A stretch of 52,500 nt of DNA from Botryococcus braunii (taxonomy: Eukaryota > Chlorophyta > Trebouxiophyceae): contig MVGU01001049.1 of assembly GCA_002005505.1 (NCBI GenBank), positions 72,501-125,000 of the forward strand, given 5' to 3'. Positions 34,490-46,118 of this stretch are shown one piece after another. Made by a program: the position numbers and the translations under genes. The notes beneath the pieces are model-generated. The model was not told the origin of the DNA. It saw only the letters and a program-made list of their open reading frames with translations, and did no database searches. The first letter of the stretch is position 1. Each line of letters begins with the position of its first letter.

Positions 34490-36681
34490 TGAAGAGTCCT
34501 CTTCAGCTTTAAACACTAATTTGTCTTTGCCGACTTGCAACGAGAAACAACCATCCACAAAGTCCAGCCTTGCACCCATATTTGTGAGCCAGTCTCTACC
34601 AAGATACAAGATATCTCCTGGAAGGTCTGCGACAATGCAAGAAGCTTTCAGGTTTTGTCCCTGAAGTTGGAAAACACATTCATAAATCCCATACACATTC
34701 AACTTATGTCCATCCGCAACAGAAGCTTGCAAGGTTCTGTCCGGTGTTCCCAGGCACACGCCAGCCTTGGCAGCAATATGGCTAGGCAGATATGACGTAG
34801 AAGCTTGCGTATCTAACTTCACATTTATTTGTTGCCCTGCTATAGACCCCGGGGTTGACATGTCAAAAGAGGGTTCGTACTTGGAGGCGAACACACGGCT
34901 GAACTGCGAGTTATCTCCCAACCTGAGTGACTGCTTGGAGCAATCGACTGCATTACGAAGGTCACGAGCAGTTGAATGTGGTTCTAAGATAGATTTATTG
35001 AGGTTGCTACTGCAAGGCATGTTGCAAGAGACGTCATAACTCGAGGCCAACTGTGTTGCGTTGCCTTGCGATCTTGCGGAAAGAGCACAAAGATGAGGGG
35101 AAGCTACCTTATTCTCCCTCAAATATTGAAAAGCCGTGCGACGGCGCTTATTATCGTGGCCATGGTTGCCATTGTTGGAGTTTGCTTGGTTGTTGTTCGG
35201 CGTGGTAGGTCCGTCAGCTTGCCAGTGACGATTGTGGTTGAAGCCACCACGATTTTGATAAGATCCCCGGTGAGTCGAGCCTCCCCGAGGAGTGAAGCCT
35301 CCCCTCGTTGATGGACCATAACGAGTATGGCCATTACCTGCGTGCGTCCGTGAGTCTTTTGATGGTTTGGCTGTGCTTTCCAAACCAAAACGGGAGGTGC
35401 GTAGAGCACGCAATACATCCACGAGTTTGACAGAGGTTGTAAAATCGAACTTTGCAGTCAACATGGCGCACATGCGTCCAGGTAAGATGTCATATAAATG
35501 CTTTACATGGTCCTCGTCAGACCTGCGTAACCCCGATTTGGTGGCTAAAGATTGGTATTTATGACAAAAGGCAATGAGTCCGCTTTTTCCGTCAAATTCT
35601 TTTAACGTAAGGGAATCCAGTTGTTCCCCCAAGTGGACGGCATTGTGAGAAACGTCCACATATGCATTGGTCAGTAAATCACATGATTCTGACCACGTTA
35701 AAGGTCGTTTAACAGATTCCATCGTAGCGTGTACCAAATCAAGAGCGTCACCACTCAAATGATTGAAAAGTAATGTTCCCCATTCTGATTCAAGAGTTTG
35801 AGATACTCCCAATTGTGTACACAAGTATGCACGTATCTGTGTTAAAAACAAAGAGATAGAAGCACCTTCGAGCGCGCTAGTGAATTTCTCGGGTGGCGGG
35901 AGCATCTTATCACTGTACCTGTGCTTGTATGTCTTCGGAATTTGCATTTCAGTATTCACCAAAGGTATTGTGGGTTCTAAAGCATCCAAATTGAAAGGCA
36001 AAGACATCGGTGGGGGTGTACCCGTACGGTCCGCGCCAGTCAGCATGAGGCGCCTCTCCTGGCTATTCAGTGATAGCCACGTTTTAATGGAAACCGCCGC
36101 TAGTTTTGTGGTTAGTGCTACATGATATAAATCTTCTTTCGTAGACACGTCAATCAGGTTCGGTGCTCCCAGCTCTGTCTCCATGGGCACGGGTTCCACA
36201 GGTGGCACAGGTCCAACAGGAACAACATTCGACGTAGGGGAGGGACCTTCCTCATTACCATTGTCGTCCCAATCATAATCACCTACTGTTCGTGTCAGCC
36301 AGTCTTCGTAAATGCCCTGGGCCGCTGCGACCCAGCCCGCGAAGTTGGCGGTATCCACTCTGCTGAGATGATCCGTCATAATCCGCTCACACAATTCGTG
36401 ATCATCTTTGTCTCTAAACGCTTTTGCAAGTTCCTTAAACTTATCGGCCCAGTGAGCAAAAATTCGAGAATTGTTGACGATTAATCGTCTCTTGTTAGCA
36501 ATATTGCTAACAAGAGCACTTCATGTTGGGGTAAATACTCATGTGTGTGCGATAAAAAATGAACCAGATCTTTCCTAAATGGACATCTAATGTCCGAAGA
36601 TTGAATTGCAGATTTGACAGCGGCTAAGAAATCAGCGGAAAAAACGATGTTGGTATTAACATCAGAGGTTGTTGTAGCCAT
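34490..36681 (-). pseudogene. B1 gag and aspartic protease
   Basis: Starts MATTTSDVNTNIVFSADF at 36681. The frame is broken by the double palindromic insertion at 36476-36516 and is open again from 36394 to the B2 insertion point. After the gag core and RGG box comes the protease: VKLDTQASTSYLPSHIAAKA, then DLPGDILYLGRDWLTNMGA. The catalytic triplet is DTQ rather than DTG/DSG, as in the A family. Ends KAEEDSSET at the B2 target site. Confidence 0.88.
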
Positions 36682-36696
36682 AACGCCGAAACCACT

Positions 36697-36983
36697 TGTA
36701 GTACTCAGCAATGCAAGGGAAGAGAAAGGGAATAATAGTTGAGACACGGAGCTCGTTACAAGTAAGATTACTCTCTGAGTCAGTAATCAATGCCCAATGC
36801 CATAGCATGGCGCCCTACTTCCCTCCATAGGCTCGGGCGAGTACCCCCCGATAGGAGGTACATAGGAGCCAGCTAGGAATATCCCGCCAAGAGCCGGTGG
36901 AGCACTTGTAGCGGGTAACGAGTAGAATCCCCACATGTCACAGGCGGAAGCTATGACTACAGCAATACGAGGAGACCGTTACA
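36697..36983 (-). repeat. B1 5' LTR
   Basis: Minus-strand TGTAACGG...GTACTACA, next to the target duplication GGTGA at 36984-36988. Confidence 0.93.
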
Positions 36984-36988
36984 GGTGA

Positions 36989-38498
36989 TGCCTACCACTA
37001 TCGTGGGGGCTACAACAACAATCGCTCTTGGCAGCGTTCGAGCGACGCAAGAGGACCAGCAACACCCAATAATCATGGCAACTTCGCCAATAACAACCAG
37101 GACAGCAACAAACGTCGCCGTACGGCTTTTGACTTCGTAAAGGATGACAAGGTGACTTCACTTTGTGATTTCAATGCATGATTGGAGCAACTTAACTCCA
37201 CTGAACTCGCCTCCGAGTTTGAAGGTTCGTGTAACTTACCCTACTCGAGCGGGCTGCGGAAATCTATCTTAGATCCCCACGCGAGTAAGCAAGAGTTTCA
37301 AAGAACTCTCAACGAACAAAACCAATTCGTAGGTATGGGCGATAACTCCCAATTTTCTCGCGTGTTTGGGTCGAAACACGAACCTGCTTTTGATATGTCA
37401 GCTTCGGGCTATGTTGCAGGCCAACTCATAACGGTCAAACTTGACACTCAAGCATCAACATCATTTCTACCAAGCCAGTTGGCGCGAGCAGCGGGAGTTT
37501 GCTTGGGCGCAACGGATAAGAGCACCTCTGCTACATTTGCAGACGGGCATCGCCTTAATATTTATGGCATATATCAGTGCCCTTTCACACTTAATGGACA
37601 TAATTTAAAAGCCCAATGTGTTGTTGCTGATCTACCGGGGGACGTTTTGTATTTAGGAGGAGATTGGTTGACAACTATGGGAGCCAAACTCGACTTTATG
37701 GATGGTTCGTTTTCATTAAGCATTGGGAAAACCAAAGTAGAATTTCAAGCTGTTGAAGAACAATTAGATTCAAATCAGACGCTCCATGCCGTGTTGTGTT
37801 CATTACAGTTAAATGGTTCTGCAGACTTGAGCCAAAGGCTTGCATCGGCTAACCCCTTGGTGGCCGAGATACTGACTGAGTATCAGGACTTGTTTCCTGA
37901 GAGTTTACCTGCAGGGTTACCTCCATACAGAGGGACGCAACATGTAATTGATTTGGACCCAACGATCCCAATAAAACCTGGCTACTTGCCACGCCACTCT
38001 CCAAAGGAGAAGCAAGCGATTGAAGCAACAATTGGGCAGCTGTTGGCTTTGGGGCTAATTGAGGAGAGTATAAACCCATTTTCTGCACCTATATTACTTT
38101 TCGAAAAGAAAGATGGTTCTTTAAGAATGGTTGTTGACTATAGGAGGTTGAACGCTGCGACAATCAAAAACAATGCTCCGATCCCCCGCTTAGATGAAAC
38201 ATTGGATGAACTTGCGGGTGCTAAGTATTTCACGTCTTCAGATTTACATAGTGGGTATCATCAACTTAGAATTTCTGATCAGGATGTCCCAAAAACATCT
38301 TTCAAAACACACATGGGGCAGTTCCAGTTTAAAGTCTTACCATTTGGACTTCACGCTCCTGCGGCTTTTCAAACTGCAATGAATAAGGTATTTGCTAAGT
38401 ACTTGCACAAGTTTGTCGTGATATATTTAGATGATATCATGATTTACAGTAAAACTACTGAGGAGCACCTGCAACACCTGAAACTTGTCATGCAATAA
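36989..38498 (+). pseudogene. A1 gag 3' end, protease and RT N-terminus
   Basis: Continues gag after B1 (RGGYNNNRSWQ, KRRRTAF). TGA at 37179-37181 replaces the CGA read in A2. Protease VKLDTQASTSFLPSQLARAA and DLPGDVLYLGGDWL. RT has LPPYRGTQHVI, KKDGSLRMVVDYRRLN and YLDD. The LPFGLSNAP motif has become LPFGLHAP through a 3-bp loss, which should harm RT. The frame ends at TAA (38496-38498) where A2 reads CAGTTA. Confidence 0.9.
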
Positions 38499-40660
38499 TT
38501 GCGGGACAATCGGTTTTATTTGAAACTGTCAAAATGTTCCTTCATGGAGACATGGACACTTTTTTTGGGGTTTTATGTGGGGCCAGAGGGGATCAAACCT
38601 GACCCAGCAAAAGTGGCTGCAGTGCAAGCTTGGGCTACCCCAACTTCATTGACTGACGTTAGAGCCTTTCTGGGGCTATGCAATTTTTTCAGACGTTTTG
38701 TGCAGGGATTTACATCACTGGCCTTGCCACTGAATCACCTCACCAAGAAGGACGTCTCCTTCAAGTGGACTGCAGCATGCCAAGAGGGGTTTGAAGGGCT
38801 TAAGACAGCACTCACAGAAGCGCCAGTACTTCAGGCGCCTGATCCCTCCCTTCCTTATACGTTAGTTACTGATGCATCGGGATATGGGATGGGAGCTGTC
38901 TTAATGCAAAATAGTAAACCAATTGCCTATCTATCCAAGCGATTTTCTAGTGCTGAACTCAATTATTCTGTGTCTGAGCAAGAGCTCTGTGCCACAATTT
39001 ATGCGTTAAATACATGGAGACATTATTTGGAAGGTTGTGAAGGATTAACAATTATTACAGATCATCACCCTAACACATTCTTCCAAGGCACACCAGTGCT
39101 TATTAGGAGGCAGGCCAGGTGGTATGAAACCCTTCAAAGACTTCATTTCACTTGGAAATATGAACCCGGGCACACGAACATTGCTGATCCATTGTCAAGG
39201 TGCTCAAATCTCTTACAGCAAGTGCACGAACACACAATGGCTGCAATTACACGGGCCCGCAACCGTGCAGCACCAGCCTCGGAGCCGGCACCGGACAGAC
39301 ACTCACGGGAAGCACCGAGCGCCACCGAGACGGCGCCATTATTAGGTATTAATAAAGATAAGTTCATTCCAACGCGGATTGTCCAAAGTGCTGTCCCCGG
39401 CCCTAGTCCCGTCCGTGACCTGCACGCAACGGAACTGCCGCCCGAGTCCCCAACCCAGACGGCTGTTCCTGAAAATTTTTCGCTTGATTCCGATGTAAAT
39501 GTGTCAAATGACATTGAAAAGTGCCCTGTCGGAATAATTCATTCCCACAGACAACCTTTTCCACCTGACCAGGACCTCCCAGGGCCTCCTCTGCTAAACC
39601 AACTCAAACTCGCATATGAAGCATACCCTAAGTTTTCTTTGAATACTTTTGTTGAAGATTTGAAGTTTCATGATGGCTTTTATTGGAAAAAGGTTGCACA
39701 AGGACACGAACGCATCCTGGTGCCTTCCAACTCAAAACTGAGAGAGGCTCTCATCTCTGCCTTCCACGATACCCCTTCCTATGGACACATGGGGGCCAAA
39801 CGAACTGCTGAAATCATAAGAAGGCATTTTACCTGGCCAGGGATACTTGGGGAGGTCAGGCGCTTCATCAAGAGCTGTGACTCTTCCCAACGCAACAAGC
39901 CAGATGCACCTGGTCAGAAGGGGCTACTTCAGCCACTCCCTATACCAGATAAGCCCTTTGATTCTCTTTCTTTTGATTTTATAACATGTCTCCCACCCAC
40001 CAATGAGGGGCACAATGCCTTGCTGGTGGTGGTGGATCGCCTCACAAAGATGTGCAGACTTATTCCATGTGACTTTCACTGCACGGCGCAAGGTGTTGCG
40101 CAGCTTTTATTGACGCATGTTTTTAGTATATTTGGGGTTCCAGAAACCCTCATCTCTGACAGAGATCCCCGTTTCACATCACAATGGTTCCAAGCATGGT
40201 GCTTGCAGATGGGAGTGAAACAGTGCATGTCATCCCCATACCATCCTCAAACGGATGGTCAAACAGAACGAATGAACAGAGTAGTGGAGGACATGCTTAG
40301 GCATTTTGTTAACCCACGTGGTTCGGACTGGGATCAATTCATCCCTGCTGCACAGCTGGCCATTAACAATGCATTCCAAGAGTCGGTGAAGTCCACCCCC
40401 TTCTTTTTGAATTTCGGCAGACACCCCCGAGTCCCTGAGTCCCTTGCATGTCACTTACCTTCCCCTCCTATCAGTGACAACCCACCAGCCCTGCCCAACC
40501 CCAACTTGTCATCTGCCAAAATGTCTTCTGGGCCCATGAACGTGCACTTGCATGATGCCACATTAACGCTTCAAGCTGCTGTAAACCGTCATTCAGCTTG
40601 GGAAGAGGCAAAAAAAAAATATCAAAGTGGCACAAGAAGCTCAGAAAAAGTATTATGACA
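38499..40660 (+). pseudogene. A1 RT C-terminus, RNase H and integrase
   Basis: 719 codons open after the stop at 38498. RT connection, RNase H (LVTDASGYGMGAVL, ITDHHPNTFFQGTPV), then the integrase zinc finger with KSCDSSQ (second cysteine lost relative to B1 CDSCQ). DDE core DFITCLPPTNEGHNA, LISDRDPRFTS and HPQTDGQTERMNRVVEDML. The frame runs out at a 10-A run (40610-40619) with one base too many. Confidence 0.92.
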
Positions 40661-41352
40661 AGGGCAGGAAACAACTGGACTTAAAGGAAGGTGACCAAGT
40701 TCTGTATTCCACCAAGAACGCGGGACTAAAAACAACACTCTGCCGAAAACTTTTACCCAAGTGGGTGGGCCGTTTCAAAGTGTTGAAAGTCGTCAATGAA
40801 GTTGCATTCAAACTGGATTTTCCACCTCACCTGAAGTGGCATAATGTCGTACATGAATCTTCATTAAGAAAGTATGTACAAGGTCAACGGAAACCCCCTC
40901 CTTTGCCCATCGTGATAGATGGAGAAATCAATTATATTGTGGAAAGCATTCTGGCACACCAGAGAACCGGCTCTCGCAAAGGCAAACCTTTGTACAAGTA
41001 TCTCATCAAGTGGGAGGGATATGACCCCACTTACAACTCATGGGAACCTGAAAGCAACCTGGTGGGGACGTGTGACGGCCCCCCCTCCGTCTACAAGTCT
41101 ACCCAAGTCTCTGACTTGTCAGGGAAGGGGGACTGGCGGTGCAAGGGGTGGGCTGGCACAGGTCTCTCCTGGGTGAACTTGGGCTTAGTTGCTCTACTAA
41201 CCATGGGGCCCTTATGGGGGGGTCACATGGGTCGTCACGTGATACCATTGGAATTTTATGGGGAAGTTCTTTGGTTTCTCACGTCACATTGTTTTGGGAA
41301 GTTCAGGGGACGCCTTGACTTCCAAGAAAGCTCCGTCGATGACGCGCTTTAA
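40627..41352 (+). pseudogene. A1 integrase tail and chromodomain
   Basis: VAQEAQKKYYDKGRKQ, GDQVLYSTKNAGLKTTLCRK, KWHNVVHESSLRKY, then a chromodomain (ILAHQRTGSRKGKPLYKYLI, KWEGYDPTYNSWEPE) near 40945-41065. The rest to the stop at 41352 has no recognised domain. Confidence 0.87.
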
Positions 41353-41784
41353 GCGGCAGCCTGGCCAGCTGCCCTTCCACGCCCACCGCCTACGTGGCGC
41401 CCGGGGCAAGTGCGGTCCTTCGTAGTGACGAGGACATTGGGGGGTCGATATTTACCGCGAAGTTTTCTGGGCGACCGCCTGATCAACGGTCTGCAGCCTT
41501 GGGAATTTCGGGAATTCCGGTAGATGGAGGATCCCAGTATATCTGATGGCCCTGAATTTGGGCTTATTTTCTGGCATTTCGCAGACACTTGCACCTGAAT
41601 CCACGGTATGGGACGTGGAGGACGGTAGCACTAGAAATTTGATTGAAGAAGAAGAAAGATATAAATTGAATTGATTGACTTCCTCCTTGAGCTTACCTAG
41701 TCCTACCTCTCAAGTTGCCACTTGGTGTCCTACGCCTATGATATTTCTTGAAGGGGGTCGCATTTAAGGGGGGGGGGGGGGAAA

Positions 41785-42048
41785 TGTAACGGTCTCCTTC
41801 CATATTACTAAACCAGCCTTAGATAATATCTCGAAGCCGTCACATGCAGTGGCGGGAATATTGATAGCTGGTTGTACCGGAAGGTAACCTCATTGTTCGC
41901 GCCCCTAGGCAGGGACCAGGTCGGTGCTAGGAGGGAAGGACGACGGAAGAGACAGAGATATAACGATATTCATGTAACAAGCGATTGATCCACATGTGTC
42001 TCGCCTGTGTCTCAAGCTCTTCTCTCTCTCTTACTTGCTTCCAGTACT
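41785..42048 (+). repeat. A1 3' LTR
   Basis: Preceded by a polypurine tract of about 14 G plus GAAA. Ends CCAGTACT, then jumps straight to inverted A-family 3' sequence. Confidence 0.92.
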
Positions 42049-42142
42049 ATCAGATATACTGGGATCCTCCATCTACCGGAATTCCCGAAATTCCCAAGGC
42101 TGCAGACCGTTGATCAGGCGGTCGCCCAGAAAACTTCGTGGT

Positions 42143-42220
42143 ACTGCACTGCATTGCACTGCACTGCACTGCACTGCACTGCACTGCACTGCACTGCACT
42201 GCACTGCACTGCACTGCAGC
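42143..42220. repeat. (ACTGC)n pentanucleotide array
   Basis: About 15 units. The seed GCAGTGCA is present in the intact A1 RT sequence (38620-38627), so the array grew at the A2 deletion junction. Confidence 0.9.
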
Positions 42221-43188
42221 CACTTTTGCTGGGTCAGGTTTGATCCCCTCTGGCCCCACATAAAACCCCAAAAACAGTGTCCATGTCTCCATGAAGGAAC
42301 ATTTTGACGGTTTCAAATAAAACCAATTGTCCCGCAATAACTGCATGACAAGTTTCAGGTGTTGCAGGTGCTCCTCTTTAGTTTTACTGTAAATCATGAT
42401 ATCATCTAAATATATCACGACAAACTTGTGCAAGTACTTAGCAAATACCTTATTCATTGCAGTTTGAAAAGTCGCAGGAGCATTAGAAAGTCCAAATGGT
42501 AAGACTCTAAACTGGAACTGCCCCATGTGTGTTTTGAAAGATGTTTTTGGGACATCCTGATCAGAAATTCTAAGTTGATGATACCCACTATGTAAATCTA
42601 AAGACGTGAAATACTTAGCACCCGCAAGTTCATCCAATGTTTCATCTCAGCGGGGGATCGGAGCATTGTTTTTGATTGTCGCAGCGTTCAACCTCCTATA
42701 ATCAACAACCATTCTTAAAGAACCATCTTTCTTTGCGATAAGTAATACAGGTGCAGAAAATGGGTTTATACTCTCCTCAATTAGCCCCAAAGCGAACAGC
42801 TGCCCAATTGTTGCTTCAATCGCTTCTCCTTTGGAGAGTGGCGTGGCAAGTAGCCAAGTTTTATTGGGATCGTTGGGTCCAAATCAATTACATGTTGCGT
42901 CCCTCTGTATGGAGGTAACCCTGCAGGTAAACTCTCAGGAAACAAGTCCTGATACTCAGTCAGTATCTCGGCCACCAAGGGGTTAGCCGATGCAAGCCTT
43001 TGGCTCAAGTCTGCAGAACCATTTAACTGTAATGAACACAACACGGCATGGAGCGTCTGATTTGAATCTAATTGTTCTTCAACAGCTTGAAATTCTACTT
43101 TGGTTTTCCCAATGCTTAATGAAAACAAACCATCCATAAAGTCGAGTTTGGCTCCCATAGTTGTCAACCACTCTCTTCCTAAATACAA
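42205..43188 (-). pseudogene. A2 protease end and RT fragment
   Basis: From YLGREWLTTMGAKLDFMDG through LPPYRGTQHVI, KKDGSLRMVVDYRRLN, LPFGLSNAPATFQT and YLDD to GIKPDPAKVAAVQ, where the pentamer array begins. Damage: a TGA replaces TTA upstream of DETLDEL, and there are several frameshifts. Confidence 0.85.
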
Positions 43189-43218
43189 AACGTCCCCCGG
43201 TAGATCAGCAACAACACA

Positions 43219-45250
43219 TTAGTCTTTTAAATTATGTCCATTAAGTGTGAAAGGGCACTGATATATGCCATAAACATTAAGGCGATGCCCGTCTGCAACT
43301 GAAGCAGAGGTGCTCTTATCCGTTGCGCCCAAGCAAACTCCCGCTGCTCGCGCCAAGTGGCTTGGTAGAAATGATGTTGATGCTTGAGTGTCAAGTTTGA
43401 CCGTTATGAGTTGGCCTGCAACATAGCCCGAAGCTGACATATCAAAAGCAGGTTCGTATTTCGACCCAAACACGCGAGAAAATTGGGAGTTATCGCCCAT
43501 ACCTACGAATTGGTTTTGTTCGTTGAGAGTTCTTTGAAACTCTTGCTTACTCGTGTGGGGATCTAAGATAGAATTCCGCAGCCCGCTCGAGTAGGGTAAG
43601 TTACACGAACCTTCAAACTCGGAGGCGAGTTCAGTGGAGTTAAGTTGCTCCAATCGTGCATTGAAATCACAAAGTGAAGTCACCTTGTTATCCTTTACGA
43701 AGTCAAAAGCCGTACGGCGACGTTTGTTGCTGTCCTGGTTGTTATTGGCGAAGTTGCCATGATTATTGGGTGTTGCTGGTCCTCTTGCGTCGCTCGAACG
43801 CTGCCAAGAGCGATTGTTGTTGTAGCCCCCACGATAGTGGTAGGCATCACCCCGATTAGCTGAGGAACCACCAGGAGTGTAACCTCCCCGAGAGTTTGAG
43901 CCAAAACGCCCTGCTCTCATCCGTGAGTCCTTGGCCTTAATGGTGATGTTGATGGGATGCTCTAGGCCAAATCTTCAAGTGCGGTTTGCACGGAGTACAT
44001 CGGTTAGTTTCACCTTCTGGGAAAAATCAAACTTGGCGGTCAGCATGGCGCACATGCGCCCAGGTAACACATTATACAAATGTTTAATGTGGTCTTCGTC
44101 AGACCTCCGAGATCCCAGTTTTGTGGCCAAAGACTGGAAGGTATGGCAGAACGCCATAAGCCCGCTCTTATTCTCAAAATCTTTATAAGGGAGTCAGTAT
44201 GTTGCCCCAAGTACACTGCGTTGTGCGAGAGATCCACAAACGCATTTTCTAGCAAAGAACAAGTCTCTGTCCACGTTAAAGGCCGCTTTACGGCTTCCAT
44301 CCTGGCGTGCACCAGGTCGAGGGCATCACCGCCCAAATGATTAAAAAGCAATGTTCCCCACTCGTGTTCAATGGGTGTTGATATTCCTAATTGTGTCGAT
44401 AGATATGCATGCATCTGATTCAGAAACAAAGATATGGATACCCCGTGATCACGTGAGTGCTCCCGTAAATTTTTCGGGCGGAGGCAAGATCTTATCACTG
44501 TATTAATTCTTTGAAAAACTGTTGGGCTTATGACCCGTGAAAACAGTAGATGTTCCAACTGGTTCAACAGACTCCACAATCAAGCGCGAAGGTGGGGGAG
44601 TACCAGAGGTGGCGTCCGCGCCGGTCATCATTATTTTTCGCTCTGTGGCCGTCATTGATAGCCAAGTTTTGGCTGACACAGCCGAAGGCTTAGTCGTTAG
44701 CGCAACAGTCAGTAACTCTTCCTTGGTCAATAAGTAAAAGCTCAGGTACCGGTGCAAGTGGTTCCGTCTCGATAGGTATGGGCGTAGCAGTGGGTACAGG
44801 CATATTCACCGGCATATTAACATGCGAGGTAGGGGAAAGGCTTTCCTCATGAGGACCTTGATCAAGGTCGTCCCTGTCCGTCGAGCTTCTGCCCCACTGG
44901 TCGTAAAGCCGCTTCGACTCCTCGAGCCATTCAACGAAATTCCGAGCGTTCACGTTGTCAAAGTGTCGGTTAACTGTCCACTGAAATTCTTCGTTCTTGT
45001 CGGTGTTCACAAAAGCTGTGCCTAATGATGCAAAGTTTTGCACCCAACTACTAAACGTGCGCGAACTGTTTGCGCATGCTAGAATTAACCCTTTGTGGTG
45101 GCTGGAAAAGCCGTCTGGCTTTTGAATGGAGTTAAGCAGTCATTCCAAAATGGACAATTCACTTCACTCTTCTGAAAGATAGCTGCTAGAGCGTCGACAA
45201 ACTCAGCGGAAAAGGCGGTGCTGGATTCGGAATTGATCGTCGCCACCACG
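43219..45250 (-). pseudogene. A2 gag and protease
   Basis: The initiation codon is GTG where A1 has ATG. Same AAAGGGT-TAA arrangement (45085-45094) and same TAA before YSDK as A1. An A2-only deletion near 44195 shifts the frame. The protease reads VKLDTQASTSFLPSHLARAA, again DTQ. The uninterrupted SANRGDAYHYRGGYNN confirms the B1 empty site. Confidence 0.85.
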
Positions 45251-45262
45251 CCGAATACCAAC

Positions 45263-45530
45263 TGTAAGTACTGGAAGCAAGTAAGAGAGAGAGAAGAGCT
45301 TGAGACACAGGCGAGACACAGGTGGATCAATCGCTTGTTACAAAAATATCACTATATATCTCTCTCTTCCGTCGTCCTTCCCTCCTAGCACCGACCTGGT
45401 CCCTGCCTAGGGGCGCGAACAATGAGGGTACCTTCCGGTACAACCAGCTATCAATATTCCCGCCACTGCATGTGGCGGCTTCGAGATATTATCTAAGGCT
45501 GGTTTAGTAATATGAAAGGAGACCGTTACA
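45263..45530 (-). repeat. A2 5' LTR
   Basis: Complete: TGTAACGGTCTCCTTTC to AGTACTTACA, with primer site TTGGTATTCGGCG beyond it. Confidence 0.92.
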
Positions 45531-45559
45531 CCCTTGGGCAAGCCTTCGTCAAGTTAGTC

Positions 45560-46118
45560 CTCCGGTTGTCATAGCCAGTTCGGCCACATGTATTTTTTCG
45601 CCAAAGTCATCCGGGATTGCCAGCGCCCCGGCCCTTTTTTGTGTTTTGTCCACTGGGCGCTGTTCTGGGGGGGCGAGGTAGGGAAGGATGGCGCCATTAC
45701 CAACGTCAACGTTCTTGGTTGCATGTGGCACATCACCGATTAAAATTACTATGTTCCTTAGGTTACAAACATTGTGGGAAGTTGATGCATGAAAATCTGT
45801 TGAATTTGTTGAATAACCTATCACTCGACCCCCCTTCTTCGGCTCAAAAGTCTTGGCCTGAACCCCCGCAAGAGTTGTGCCCTTTGGGGCATGTCTTATA
45901 TTAGACTTTGAACCAGGAGGTAAATCCTCGTCCAGGCTTCTTTGAGGCTAGATTCAGTATCACGACATGTAACAATGAAACAAGTCATTGAAGGTGACCT
46001 CATCGTCACCACGCTCATGTGTCCATAACTGGACACGAACTTCTTGATATTCCGTATCTAATGAACCCATTATCAACGGCAATATTGCCCGCGAAGAAGT
46101 GTTGAAGCTTGCAGCCAT
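45560..46118 (-). pseudogene. Right-arm copy of the unrecognised ORF
   Basis: Starts MAASFNTSSRAILPLIMG at 46118. A one-base change after DDEVTFNDLF shifts it to a stop. The later part (DVPHATKNVDVGNGAILPYL) is open and continues LAPPEQRPVDKTQKRAG...ELAMTTGGLT to a stop near 45560. It shows what the left copy lost at the A1 LTR. Family unknown. Confidence 0.4.

Larger units (their letters stand above)
27558..36983 (-). mobile_element. Ty3/gypsy chromovirus B1, nested in A1
   Basis: 5' LTR 36697-36983 and 3' LTR 27558-27845 on the minus strand, flanked by the 5-bp duplication GGTGA (27553-27557 and 36984-36988). Internal order from 36681 downwards: gag, protease, RT, RNase H, integrase, chromodomain. 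The polypurine tract is next to 27846. Itself interrupted by B2. Damage includes palindromic insertions at 36476-36516 and 29160-29185 and an extra T in RT near 31250. The two LTRs differ at only a few positions, so insertion is recent. Confidence 0.93.
25881..42048 (+). mobile_element. Ty3/gypsy chromovirus A1 (interrupted by B1)
   Basis: 5' LTR 25881-26145 and 3' LTR 41785-42048, both starting TGTAACGGTCTCCTTCC. The internal part runs 26146-27557 and resumes at 36984. Gene order is gag, aspartic protease, reverse transcriptase, RNase H, integrase, chromodomain, as in chromoviruses. A G-rich polypurine tract precedes the 3' LTR (41767-41784). The primer site begins TGGTATTCGGCG directly after the 5' LTR. 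B1 inserted in gag with target duplication GGTGA; the intact empty site can be read in A2. The element carries several stops and shifts, so it is inactive. The 3' LTR lacks its last four bases (TACA) at the junction with A2. Confidence 0.92.
42049..45530 (-). mobile_element. Truncated chromovirus A2, tail-to-tail with A1
   Basis: 5' LTR 45263-45530 (minus), then gag, protease and RT down to about 42220. There the RT region is fused through an (ACTGC)n array to a piece of A-family 3' UTR (42049-42142, the reverse complement of about 41456-41549). The rest of pol and its own 3' LTR are missing. It shares two frame defects with A1 (after AAAGGGT and the TAA near 44503). It preserves the empty site of the B1 insertion near 43850. 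Confidence 0.9.
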
